This document shows positions 24,302 through 36,280 of a DNA stretch of 64,000 bases, piece after piece. The stretch is taken from the NCBI GenBank assembly GCA_951799445.1, contig OX637287.1, forward strand, positions 16,864,224-16,928,223. Direction: 5' to 3'. The position numbers and the translations under genes are program-made. Every line of letters begins with the position of its first letter. The first letter of the stretch is position 1. Source of the stretch: Pseudisothecium myosuroides (Eukaryota > Streptophyta > Bryopsida > Hypnales > Lembophyllaceae). The notes below the pieces were generated by a model. It was given only the letters and a program-made list of their open reading frames with translations. It was not told the origin of the DNA and made no database searches.

Positions 24302-26891
24302 TTATGCAGATCGTTGGGTTGGGGTGATCCACGTCTTGCTAGACACCGGTAGTTTCGTTCCTGCCACGTTCTTCATTTTTGTCGCACCCCACCCCGACTG
24401 AAGCTGTGAACGAAGGCCCTGTAGTTCTTCGGTGGACAACTCCGCCAACGAAGCAGTCCGTAGCCGCTCACTAACATTAACCTGCATTCTCCAAGAACGC
24501 GAAAGAAAAAACAGAGCCAGCTCATACTTGGAAGCGAGGATGGCCATCTCGTTCTTCCTGGATCGCGAGCCAACAGGGGATAGTCTACCCGGTTGCAGCT
24601 GCAGAAAATCGGCCTTTGCTACTCGGAGGGCCGAATACTACGTTGATGCAAAAAGAGTGTCGCGCCACTCTTTGCAGGTTGCTGCAAGGCGAGGGAGGAG
24701 GGCCAATTCGCCTTCCTCGTCCACGAATGCCCGCGTGCCTCCCAAGAAATGCGAGACTTCACCTTGGTCTCATCTTCAGCCAGAATGACAGGGACAGGCC
24801 CTTCAACTCCATACGCCGTTTTTGCCTCCGTATAAATCTGAGCAACTGCAACAAATAGAGATGCATGCTCTTCGGCAATAAACTGGACACCTTTGTTATT
24901 TTCACGCTTAATAGTATCATACGAAGGCCCCCCAAAATTCAAAGCAAAAAGATCACACATATGGCGGCCTCCATAAATCTTCATTGCTTGCGCAAATGAC
25001 TTGGTATTTTTGGAGAACCTGTGACCCTGCCTCACTCGATTCAAGTTTGTGGCGACATCCCTGAGGAAGTCCCACAAAGTTGGCTTTCCCCCAAAAGCGT
25101 TTGTTTTGTGAGCCGCCAAGATGTTGTTACAAAAGGAGAGCACGTCCTTTCTGTTAAAACTCTCTACTGCACTAAGTTCTAGACCACGCTGCCGAACTTT
25201 AAGTTGGGCGACCCTAGCCTTCATGACCCAGTGCATGGCCTTTTCTTTACAATATTTCTTAGCCAATTGTCTAGAATGTCCCGCTAATTCTTGGGATGAC
25301 AAGTAATCTACACGTCTTCCAGATTGAGTATCCCTACAGCCTCTTTTCACAAGCGCACGACTTTCACGAAGCACCCTCAATCTGAAATCAGTAGCATTCA
25401 CAATTTCTGAGCAATTCGAACACCTCAAATTTGGAAAGGGCTCTCCTGTGACGGACAGGCGTTTACAGAGCAAATGGCGGAAGCAACCCATGACAACAAT
25501 CCTTTCATTATTGTATAGGAAATCTGCAGCAGTACTTGGCTCTGGTACCCACAGTGTTCCAGCCTTTCGATCATTCAAGAGAGAGTCCACTCTGTACACC
25601 TTACCGCCATATTCAACTGTTTTGTTTCTAAAACCCCAACACAGCAATGCAAGAATTGAGTCCGGATTCATACCTGATTGACATTCCGCTGTTGTTCTGG
25701 ACCCTCCAGTAGATGAACCGTTGAACCAAGTGTGCAAATCAGGTTGATTCCCAATGTTAGATCTGGACCTCCTTGTAGGCCTACCCCTTTTGCCAGTGCT
25801 CAGTGCAGCAGACCTTGTTGTGGAATTCGCAGCCGCAGCCAAGTCCTCAACACATTTTGTGTGAGTGAGCCCGTGGAGGTGATTGTCTAAGTTGATTCTT
25901 AGGTTATTTCTTTGTGGGCACAACATCAATATTTCCCCATCAATTTTGCAACGTACCTTGTACCAAAGCGACTTCAAAAGACAACCCCCCACATCTCCTA
26001 CCAGTACAAATGGAGGATCATGTAAACAGACAGAGTCATTCACACTCTTCAAAATACTCAAACCTTCTTCCACAAGTCGCCAATGGTCAGCTGGAGTATA
26101 GATGATTGGTTTACCCTTGTTTCCTTCCTTTTGAGGATGATCAGAGTAAAGAATCCCCTTCTTCTTGCACCATTGCTTGATATGTAATGTGGAGTGCAGA
26201 TGAGACTTCTTGAAATTAGCAAACAGGTTCTGTATAGCTGCCCGATCATGTTCACCGCTACACCCCCCGGTTTCCTTGTTGCATTCTCCGCAGTGAATCT
26301 TCACGACTCCCACGCCATGCTGATCGTAACTTTGAAGCCTCCATGCATGATCTACGAAGTCCATGTCGGCTAGCTCCCAGTTAGCTTCAGAGCAGCACGC
26401 TTGTAATTTTCCTTGATCTCGTCGGAAATCAATTCTGACAGCCAAAAATTCTCCTCCTCTTGAACCACTTCAGGCATATGAATGTCTTCAATCACTTCAA
26501 CCTCCTGCAAAACCGGGGGGACACTGTCTTCCAACTCCTGCACGTCAACACTTGGGCACACCAATTCTTGGGGTGCAGGAAAGTCATTGCTTCCAGTTTC
26601 TCCGACATTGTTCAAGCAACTTCGCTTGTGCACTCGTCCACCGTCCTCCTCCTCAGGAATCACGTAAACCCGCTCCAACACTGGATTCATCACCTCGAAT
26701 TTGTTTCGCACGCGACATTCTTCATCAAAGTCCCAAAATTGGAACGGCCAGTCGATGCAACCCCCTTTCTCCATACGCAAACGCAAATCTGCATAAGTGT
26801 CACCACTTTGACAAAAAAATGGACTGAAAAGCTCCAACAAAGCGCTCTCATGTGCAACCGTGTAGAGTTTGATTTTGAAATTCAAAGTCAT
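24302..26891 (-). pseudogene. transposase-like gene of the 4.7 kb element, broken
   Basis: An ATG at 26891 opens 174 codons: an aromatic/acidic N-terminus, then a very acidic stretch. The frame stops at 26370, but the next frame is coding-like from about 26375 (LADMDFVDHAWRL) to about 24645, so a 1-nt indel is likely. That frame has a CGEC...HLHSTLH cluster, a second CPQRN...HLHGLTH cluster and a CSNC pair (zinc-binding candidates). Later blocks are GGRHMCDLFALNFGGPSYD and VPVILAEDETKVKSRISW, the latter with acidic residues that may belong to a DDE/D site. After WEARG the sequence loses sense; a C-terminal-like piece (RTASLAELSTEELQGLRSQL) follows near 24480, so a middle part may be deleted. 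Placement inside a TSD-flanked element is the strongest argument for transposase. I do not recognise the superfamily. Confidence 0.6.
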
Positions 26892-27470
26892 CTTGCGAGC
26901 CCACAACACGGCTACAATTCCAAGGCGAATTTCCTAAACCAGCAAAGGAGACCGACGTGAACCCTAATTGCAAAACTCGCAGGAAACCGGCGAAACAGAA
27001 GCGTGGAACCCTAGATTCAGAAAGACGACAAAGACTGAGCCCCAACGACAACCCCAGACGGACAATCTCATTGACGTGTCCCGAACTCGATCCGACGACC
27101 ACAAACACACGAAGGAATTGCATCCCAACGGCTAAAAACTCACTGTTTGCACTAATTTTCCAGCACATACGGCAGCCCCAGTTAAGACTTCAAATTTTAC
27201 TGCACTGACAAATTTCCCAGCTCATAAGGCAACCCCAACTAAGACTTCTGTCCCAACAAATTAATATCAAGGGGGTATCCTAGGTCTACTTTTTTTTCTA
27301 ATGGAGCCCATTATTCTACACCCTATAGTAGTTTGAAGACATTCAATGGTATTTCCTATACACTACAGTATCCTAAACCAAATTATAATTTTTATCTCCT
27401 TTTTTTTTTGGGACCCTTACATTTGTTCGCACCTATATTTCTACTTCTTCCGCTTACTACTTCCCCCGAG
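26892..27470 (-). other. 5' region of transposase gene and right end of transposon
   Basis: GC-richer up to about 27200 (presumed 5' UTR/promoter), then AT-rich terminal DNA. The terminal 200 bp match, in inverse orientation, the left end of the element at 34778. Confidence 0.5.
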
Positions 27471-28232
27471 ATTGTATGTAAGTCCCAATGATTGGGCAAC
27501 TTGGTGTATATAGTTTATTTGAAGTTCAAATCCCAATGATTGGGTTATGTAAGAAATTGTGAGTGTGTACCCAGGGATTGGATTTTTGTTCTTTGACAAT
27601 TTGTAAATTGTAATGGCCAATGTATCAAAACCAGTTGTTGGATTATATAATTTGTATTTTATTCATAATCTTTCCTATTCTATGACAAAATTCCTTGTGA
27701 ATAAACCTTTGCTACTAAACTACAACAAAAATTACAATCTCACTGGAGTTGTTAGTTTTTGGCACGACACCGGTGTTTCAAGGTTCAGTCATGTGAGATT
27801 GAATAGTACTTGCAAAATTGTGTCAAAATCAAAAATAAGTAAAAATCTAATAACATTTCAAACATTTATTGGGAAGGGAGGTCTCTAATTTTTGTGGTGA
27901 AGCATGATCTAGAAACTTGATACAAATGCATGTGGAAATATGCAAAAGTTATGGAATAAGTCACCTTAGAATACGTAGAATGAAGTGCGAAAGATGCAAG
28001 ACATAGAAGTCACATGCGCTCTTGATGGAAGCAGCATTTTGGAGGTAGAAGTAATAAAGAATGTCTTTTTGACGGAGCCAAAAAAATCTAGCATCTCCAT
28101 TTATGTGCAACAAAGTTTTGCATATTTTAATAGGATTTTATGACATATTCCTATCCATTTACTCCTAAGATGGTGCTTATAGCTTATACCTTTGAAGCTA
28201 CAAGCTTTGATGAATGAAGACTATTGCATTAA

Positions 28233-28735
28233 CCCCTAAAGTTCCAAGGTCTTTTTCTAGTAGAATCTGACCATAGGATCTTTTAGTTCACTTGTCTGAG
28301 ATGATGTAGTAAAAATTTCAAGGAATTTGACCATATGGATTGGAAGATATTGACTTCCAAAGTTGGAACAAAAGTTTTTTTCTTTCTTGCCCGAAACTTC
28401 TTCTTCACTTTGACCACTCTTAGAAAGAAAAACTTACTCTACATGAAGTTGAGTTTTAATTTCTACATGTAGTTGAGCATGTTACAAATGTGTGGAACAA
28501 TTTTCATATCAATTGGAGGGGTAGAACATATAGGAAAAAATCTTGTAATAGAAGAAGGTGTTTGGAAATGCATATGCACTAGGCGAAATTGAAACTCTTT
28601 TGTACATCTGAAAAATGTGCAAAATGGAAATCCAAACGGTCAATATGTACATGTGTCATTGTGCTACAATATGGAGAAAAAACTAAAATTAAATAAATTA
28701 AATAAAAGCCACAAAAAAGGCACAAAATGCCCACA
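28233..28735 (+). mobile_element. left end of another TTAA-type element
   Basis: Directly after TTAA (28229-28232) comes CCCCTAAAGTTCCAAGG, followed by the ATAGGATCTT...GATTGGAAGATATTG block shared with the elements at 18639 and 48778. Copy 2 has TTAAAGAAG at the matching place, so this is an insertion. I cannot find its right end before 30948, so the element may be truncated or rearranged. Confidence 0.6.
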
Positions 28736-29045
28736 TCAATTTTGGACTTGGGCTGCAGGAGAGGCCGGTATCTGCTCCGCATCCCAGGTCCCTGCCTATG
28801 CATGGGAGGGTGGCAGGAACAGGGTGGAGAGGCCTGCCCTTTATCTGGTGTCTTCCCCTGGCCGTTGACTGCCGCACCAGTAGCAGGGGGCCTCCCACAG
28901 AGCCTTCGAGCGAGACCTCCCCCCACAAGCCAGGTGGGGTTTCCCTATGCAGGTGGGGTGGCGCTCCCTACACAGGCCGCGTGGCAAGGCCTCCCTATGC
29001 AGGGCATGGTGCGGTAGCTGGGCGTCCTCCTTGCGCTTGAGATTT
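28735..29045. other. GC-rich island in AT-rich DNA
   Basis: About 310 bp of strongly GC-rich sequence with overlapping open frames on both strands and short internal repeats (CCCTATGCAGG, CAGGTGGGGT). Frames on both strands reflect composition. I see no gene. It could be part of an inserted repeat. Confidence 0.4.
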
Positions 29046-29111
29046 GAAGAGTGCTTGCCGGTTTGACGACTTTTACTTATTTTTTGTATTTTCTTGTTGA
29101 GCACCTACTTT

Positions 29112-29625
29112 GCATCCACCACCTATTTTGTAAGGATGGAAAAAATCCTAGAAAATGAAGGATGAAAATAAAAAATATAAAAAAATAAAGTTGCAAGTCT
29201 TCTTTCCATTTATACCCTCCAAACATGTGCGGACGCTTTGGAAGCAATCCTTCACACAATGCATCCACCCCTACTTTGGAAGGATGGAAAAAATCCGTGA
29301 CAATGAAGGATGAAAATAAAAATATAAAAAAATTAAGTTACAAGTCTTCTTTCCATTTATACCCTCCAAAGTGTGTGCGGATGCTTTGGAAGCAATCCTT
29401 CACACAATGCATCCACCATCTACTTTGGAAGGATGGAAAAAATGTGTGACAATGAAGGATGAAAATAAAAAATATAAAAAAATAAAGTTAGAAGTTTTCT
29501 TTCCATTTATACCCTCCTAAACATGTGGGGATGCTTTGGAAGCAACCTTCACACAATGCATCCACCACCTACTTTGGAAGGGTGGAAAAAATCCTAAACA
29601 AAGGAGGATGAAAATAAAATAAGAA
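29112..29625. repeat. 148-149 bp tandem repeat
   Basis: About 3.4 units, starting at GCATCCACC (29112, 29261, 29409, 29558). Each contains CTACTTTGGAAGGATGGAAA, GAAGGATGAAAATAAAA and TCTTTCCATTTATACCCTCC. The middle two units have a short frame that is repeat-derived. Confidence 0.9.
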
Positions 29626-30947
29626 AGTGTAATAGAATAAGTATAATACAATACAAGTTAAATATATTTAGTACAAGCAAACAAATAGATATAAAATTAT
29701 ATGAAAATATAAAATGAAATCATACATATATATAGGATGTTCAATGTAAAAAATAAAAATTTTATTTTTAATGTAGTACTTATGTATGGATGTCAAACAA
29801 ATTAAAACATCAAACTATATATTTTCTTCAAAATTTCAGACCACACTTTTTTGTGAATGACTTTTTACTTTGATTTTTTTAGGTCTGAAATTTTGGTGAT
29901 ATGCTATTTCTAGTGTTATACTAATTATCCTTATTTTATTTTATTTAAAAAAATTCATATGCAAAAAGCTCATAGTACTGGGAATACTAGCCGAAAACAG
30001 CCAAAGTGGAACAGAAACAATCAGTCATTCATGCAATCACCCATTGCAATCACACTATAGTTGTGTTTATTGATGACCATGAATAGATACAATTAGAATT
30101 GTCAATGCCAGTGCAGAGTGCACTATCATCCTCAATTGTTGTGTGGTTGTGTTGAAGTGGCATACCGCATTACATCCACATATGTAAACTTGGTTGATGA
30201 AATTCCCAATAAGCCAATGGATGACACATAATCTTTTTCTCCTAAATGACTAGGTTTTCAAATACAACTTGTCCATATCAAGTGAAGGTCTCCAAATTTG
30301 CACAAGTTGTATATGTCATGTATGATTGAAGTGAAAGTTGTAAAAGGAGTCATGCAACCCTCCTCTTTTCTTCTAGTAATTCACATTCATTTGGCATTTA
30401 AAAGCCACAACTATAAGTTTTTTAATGATAGTCATTAAATAACAATATACCCCAAATCAAAGGTTGGATGCGAAGGTGTTAAGGTAGTAATTTTTTCAAC
30501 TACTAAAAAATATATTACTAAATAGGAAAAAAAATTCAAAATATAGTCCCAAAAGGTCAAAAAATGAAATAGTTTTCATCTATAGATACAAATAACTCTA
30601 TACTAAAGTAATTTTATTTAAACCAAGTATTAATTTTTTCTCTTTTTCATAGCTTTTTAGAAATATGGGAATATAAAATATAAAGCATATTTAGTTTATG
30701 CTTGGGCAATTACTTCTAATAAATATAGCTTGCTTTGCCCACCTTTTACATGTACAATATAAGGACTACCTTTTCCAAGAAATGAATCCCTCAAAGTAAA
30801 TGGTATGGATGACACTTTTTTCCTAGATTCACATGGCATATCACTATTTAGTTCTTTAACAAGCTTAGTCTTCACTCCCTCCAATGACTGCTAAATTTTC
30901 TTGTAAATTTTTTTGAATGATTTTTCTTGATTTTGGTATAAGATATC
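29626..30947. other. no gene recognised between tandem repeat and copy 2
   Basis: AT-rich sequence. A short frame at 30696-30884 on the - strand has no recognisable features. Confidence 0.3.
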
Positions 30948-31298
30948 ATTGCAAAAGAAAAATAGGACAAAGATCTCATTTAATTCGATTAAAACATCTC
31001 TACAAAACATAAGATTTGCCAAGATGTGAATAAATAAAATAATTCAATAGATTATAATGTGGATGAAAGTACAAAATTGATGGATGGATGTCCAAAAATG
31101 AATGATTGTTCTAAACCAAGGTCAGAGGTCCAAAATTGTCCCTTTAAATCTACCTATCTCACCAATGACAGAAATAGATATTTCAAGGAACATGTTATTG
31201 AATTTTAATTAGGGGACGCATTTTGAACCTAGTCACTTTCAACCTTCAAGTTAGGATGCATTTCTGATGGAAAACATTTCTGTTTACTTTTACTACCA

Positions 31299-31856
31299 TT
31301 AATAAATAGAGTTACTCCTCTTCTGGACTAAGGACAATTTAAGAGTCCACAACTTTTCAAATGTATCTTCAAATTCATTCATTGCTCCTAAGAGTTGTTC
31401 CGCAGTGCAAGATGTTTGTAAATAGAATGCTCGCATTAATTCTTCATAACAGAAAATTTGGTTCACGAGTGATTTTACGGCTTGATAAACTGCACTAGCA
31501 ACAATGTCAGCATCTACACAATATTCCACAGCTCTTGATGTACATGGATAATATTTAACAACAACAATTCGTGCTCGCTCCAGCAATGTTTCAAGATCTA
31601 CACGGTCATCATGTACAGATGTAAAAAATCTCAATAATGATATGAATGCTTGTGATAATTCTACCATGATCTGCACTGGCTCATCAGGTTTTGTATTAAA
31701 TACAGATCTAGAATCCATTTCTGATGATGAATCCAAATAAGTTGAATTTGTTTGTAATGTTGAATCCAAATAAGTTGAATTTGTTTGTAATGTTGAATCC
31801 AAATGTATTGAATAGTCTGTTTATGGTATTGAATCCATCTGTGATGTTGAATTCAT
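31299..31856 (-). pseudogene. hypothetical helical protein ORF in duplication copy 2
   Basis: Identical at the protein level to the ORF at 16074-16631, with the ATG at 31856, the same early TAA, and a stop at 31299. About 790 bp around it appear identical between the copies, while flanks differ at several percent. That pattern would fit gene conversion or selection. Function unknown. Confidence 0.4.
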
Positions 31857-34777
31857 TTGCAAATTTGTTTGGGCAAGAGTACTGTATTTTTGATATGATG
31901 TAATTGCTCTATTCTTATTATATTTACAAATTGAATGTTTGAAACAATATGACTATTATAATTATGTAAATATATAAAGAACATATAAATATACAAAGAA
32001 AGTAATTATAGGTGCCAAGTTGTTTTATATGTAGTTGATCTTGTTTTTTTTAGAAAAGTAAAATAATAAAGTAAAAAGTGATAGCAAAGAAAAAAATGAC
32101 TTTTCCCACATTAGTTATATAAATTAAAATGAGTATTTTAGTTATAATATTCAAATGTCTATATTTATAATATTTTTTTTAATAAAAATAGAAATATTTA
32201 TATTTTTATCTCATTAGCAATTTGATTCCATGTGGAATCAAATTTTATTTGAATACCTTCCGTCTATTGTGGCTCTCAAAATGTTTTACAAAATTTGCCA
32301 TAGCTAATTGATTAATTAAAGATTTTGAAAAAAAAAATGGACATATTCTGGTACAAGTACTACACTTATATTAAATGAAAATTTTAAATTTTAAAATAAT
32401 ATTTTGATTTTTTAAGAATTTAATCAAATTCATTAATGAGAAAAACTTTAGTATAAGAATTTTTTTAAAGATTCATTAGTAAGTAGAACAAATTTTAAAA
32501 TGCATTTTTGATAAACATTACACAAATTTTGAAATTTTATTGAGTGAAATATCATTGACTAAAATATGATTCCAAATATTTATGATTTTTATACTTTACT
32601 CCAAAAATCACCAAAACGTCTATGAAAATTTTGAAAAGTATATTATGTATATTATACACACACACATATATAATTTATTTGAAATTATTTTCTAATGTAT
32701 TTTAAGAAATACCTAAGATTTTAAAGTGTCATTTAAATATTAATGATATTAATGATTAATATCTTTAATAATGTTTTAATTACATTAGTAATTAATGTTT
32801 TAATGACATTAATGGTATTTAGAGCATTAAAATTTTAAAGATTTCAATAGAAACTATAAAATAAAATAAATATTAATGCATTAAAACATCAATAAATTTT
32901 ACTTTAAGGATAAAGCTTTTTGATTTTCAAAGAAGTTTATTGTTCAGAATTTTTTTTCCAAATGTATAAAAAAAAAAAGATAAATGAGATAAAATACAGA
33001 CGTTCAAAAATATAGTGAAATGTCTTTTCTACAATATTATAAACAAATCCAAGTAAATAAATAAACATCTTGAAAAACAAGAATTATAGGAAAAAATGAA
33101 TCTTCGATGATCTATACTAGTGAATAGCATTGATGTTTAATTTTCAACCTTATACCTTGAACACCAGTACACTTCATAACATTCGCACCAAAGTGCATAC
33201 GAAAAGAAGTCATGAATTTATTAACTTTGACAAAGTGACAATTGGCACCAATCAAATTTGAACTTTTTAATTTCAATTATTTTGAGGAGTGCAAAAAGCA
33301 ATCTTCATTTGATTGATGAAGTTATTAACATCCATATGCACTAAATAGAAATTAAAAATAAGGATGAATGTCATTTATTTGTTAAAAAATGAACAAAACT
33401 ATATCAAAAAATTTAGCTATTAGCAATTTTATCCAATTAAAAAATTCTATCCTCAAATATTCTTTTATCTCTTTTTCAAATTATCACTGAAAACATAAAG
33501 TTTGGTATAAATTCTCTCTAAAGATATTTTAGAAAACCAAGCATTGTTAATATTTGAAGAACTAGGTCCATTATTGTATAGTCCATCATCATATCTAAAC
33601 TCTAATTAACCTTTTAAATTATAGTTGAATTTTGATATTGTATTTTTATTAATGGGACAATTTTTGTCTATTAAAGTAAATAAAATTTGAATCTCCATTG
33701 GTTTTGTGACAAATTAACATTGTTGTGGTCAAAAAATGAAATTGAATTGGTAAATAATAACAAAACAATCCCAATTTTTGGTCTAAATCAAATATCAATT
33801 GAATATTCTTAAATGGCATCACAATTGACAATATAAAACTTTATTGATTGAGCAATGTCTTGATCTTCTAGAATGTCTCTAAAAGTCAATTTTGCACCAC
33901 GCAAATTGCTTCAATAAGCGTAAAAATTTGAATTGTGCAAGACCCCCTTGCTCAAATTTGAATAGTTTTGGATGAAAGTGATTAAATAGTTATTGCAAAT
34001 TTTTGGATGAAATTTAATTTAAAATGGGATAAAATGGAGTGAAAGTAGATGAATGGGTGATAAATTGATGAAGGTGGTGAAAATTACATGAATTTGAGAC
34101 ATTATGAAAATAGTCTAGGCTAGATTATATTGAATTTATCTAAAATACATGAACTTATATATTAATAATTTGGATATGACTACAAATATTGGGGCTTTCA
34201 ATTTGGAGAGTATTTATGTTTGAAATTTATATATTTATTTTTCAATGATAAAATCATGTGTTGTCTATTAGTTATAAAAGTTTCAACTTTTTGTCAAAAA
34301 TTTAAAATTATTGTGATTTTGTTAAAAAAATTAATGAAAATAAGTTTATCTCAAAAAATATGATTTTTTTCTATATATGTATGTCATATTGTAGAATATC
34401 ATGGATTAAAATAATTTTTAATATTTTTCTATAATTGAAAAATCATTATACTATGGTTATAGATCCAATTTTCAATTACAATCACTTCAATTTTAGGAAT
34501 TTTTCAAATGTTCAAGTTGGAGTAGACACTAAACCTTGCACTACACATCATTAATTTTATTTCATAATAATAATAAGTTAGGCTAAAATTCCAAAAAGAT
34601 CACTTTTTTTGGCTCAACTGTACATTAGTAGCAAGAAGCCGTCAAATTTGCCAAAATACATTACACAATGATTGATGGATTAAGAATCTTCCTATATAAA
34701 GAAGACAACAATACCACAAAGAGAGAATTTTCAACACCACCTTCTTGCAAAAGCTCTCAATCAAGTCCCCTAAAAAC

Positions 34778-36280
34778 CTCGAGAGGTGCAGTAAGTGGTA
34801 GAAGTAGCAAACTACATGCGAACAAATGATAGGGTGCCAAAAAAACATTGGAGCTAAAATTTATAAACTGATTGATTATACTATAGCGTATGTAAAATGT
34901 CATTGGATATATTGTAAATACTATAGGGTGTGGAATAATAGGATGCATTAGGAAAAATTTAGACTTAAGACACCCCCTTTTTTATTAGTTTTGTGGATTA
35001 GAAGTCTTAATTATGGGTTTAAGGCTGGCATTTAACCCCACACTTATACTACATAGTCTTTTTATTTTAGATTCTTTAAGCTATGATGATCTATTATATT
35101 TTATCTACCACTCTTAGTCTCAAAGTTAAATGAGGATATCAGCCTACCATGTGCAGGTTGTGGTTATAACTCCATGTGAGTAATAAATTGTGAACACATA
35201 AGTTATGGGAGTGCATTCAGAAATGCATTTCTCCAAAAGTCGTATCAACAAAAATTCAGAATAGAATGGTTGACTAAACTTACAATCCAGATAGCCTAAT
35301 GTCTTTTCTCTTCCCTAGTCTTACTTGGTCTGGTCATGCACGTCTTGTTTCTCTTCTGGCCAGGCCACCTGTAAAGCCTAGGTGAACTGACCCCCTGATT
35401 CGCTCCCAAGGAAAAATGTTGATTTTTTAAATTTGCAATGCATGATAAAATTTGCAAATTTTGAATTTATATTTGCAATCAAAAGCCTCAAAATTAGCGA
35501 GGAGGGTTGAACAAGATAAATTAATCAAGTACAAAGTAGGGGGCTTTTTTTTTACATACACCCCTAGAATGACTTGAGGGAACAAGCAATGGGGGCAATT
35601 CACCTTCGCCATTTGTGACTAGCCGGCTTGTAAGTTACTTTTTACCATTGGCAATGAAAATATGTTTCATTTGTTTCAAAAAAACAAAACAATCTAGATA
35701 ATGACAAAGTCTACAATTGGATTATGATTTTTGAAGTTGCAAATATCTGCACTTTTCTTGAATACCAATTCTGCTACTGAAAATTTGTCAATGAGAAATA
35801 GATTACAAATTGAGCTTAAAAGGTAAGAGGTCCATAAATTGCCCATTTAAGAGCTGAAATTGAATTTTGAGGAGGTGAATCTTCTTAAAATATTTTTCAA
35901 GAAATTCTCCTTGAAAGATGAGTAGAATTGGCATCTAATCCAAGTTGTTTCATATTTTTGGAGCTTTGTGGAATTAGATATGAATTTTTGAACTTCAAAG
36001 CACTAAATGGTTAAAAAGCTCCCTAATTGTGAACTCTAAATCCTACACCAAATTTTGTAATTGCAATTAGTACAAAAAAATTGAACCAATATAGCACATG
36101 ACATATTCATGGCAATCAGGAATTATGATTAATGTATGCCCCCTTCTTAATGGTTCAAATTAAAAAATTATTTAATGATAGACCTCAGAATAATCAATGG
36201 ACAAAAAGTAATACCCCCCATTTAAATACCCGGTGTTCGCACTTATATCCTTATGTTTTTCAAGGGGTGCACCCCCCAAG
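34778..36280. mobile_element. 1.5 kb non-autonomous relative of the 4.7 kb transposon
   Basis: Flanked by the 8-bp duplication CTAAAAAC (34770-34777 and 36281-36288); copy 1 has the empty site at 22322-22329. The left end CTCGAGAGGTGCAGTAAG matches the inverted right end of 22760-27470, and the right 200 bp match the inverted left end of that element, so it lies in opposite orientation. The middle has no transposase sequence; parts resemble the small element at 37781-38100. Confidence 0.85.

Larger units (their letters stand above)
22760..27470. mobile_element. 4.7 kb DNA transposon, CTCGGGGG ends, 8-bp TSD
   Basis: The element runs from CTCGGGGGGTGCACTTCC to the inverted end ...CTTCCCCCGAG. 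It is flanked by the 8-bp duplication ATTGTATG (22752-22759 and 27471-27478). Copy 2 of the segmental duplication keeps the unoccupied site near 36708. It carries a transposase-like gene on the - strand and two internal tandem repeats near the left end. An 8-bp TSD fits hAT, P or KDZ-type superfamilies, but the ends do not match hAT CAGGG-type termini, so I leave it unclassified. The coding part is clearly GC-richer than the flanks. Confidence 0.85.
15722..28232. repeat. segmental duplication, copy 1 (with insertions)
   Basis: The sequence from ATTGCAAAAGAAAAATAGG at about 15722 to TTAA at 28229-28232 matches 30948-37466 in the same orientation, once insertions at 18558-21155 and 22760-27470 here and at 34778-36280 in copy 2 are set aside. 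Similarity is very high around the 167-codon ORF and lower (roughly 90-95% by eye) further on, with small indels such as the TTAATG-rich insert near 32740-32825 of copy 2. The copies lie about 15.2 kb apart. Confidence 0.9.

Noticed and set aside
24432..26960. Several + strand frames over the transposase region
   Set aside because: They are mirror frames of the longer - strand coding region with no features of their own.
28579..29104. Overlapping frames on both strands in the GC-rich island
   Set aside because: High GC removes stops on all frames; no splice sites, start context or protein-like pattern.
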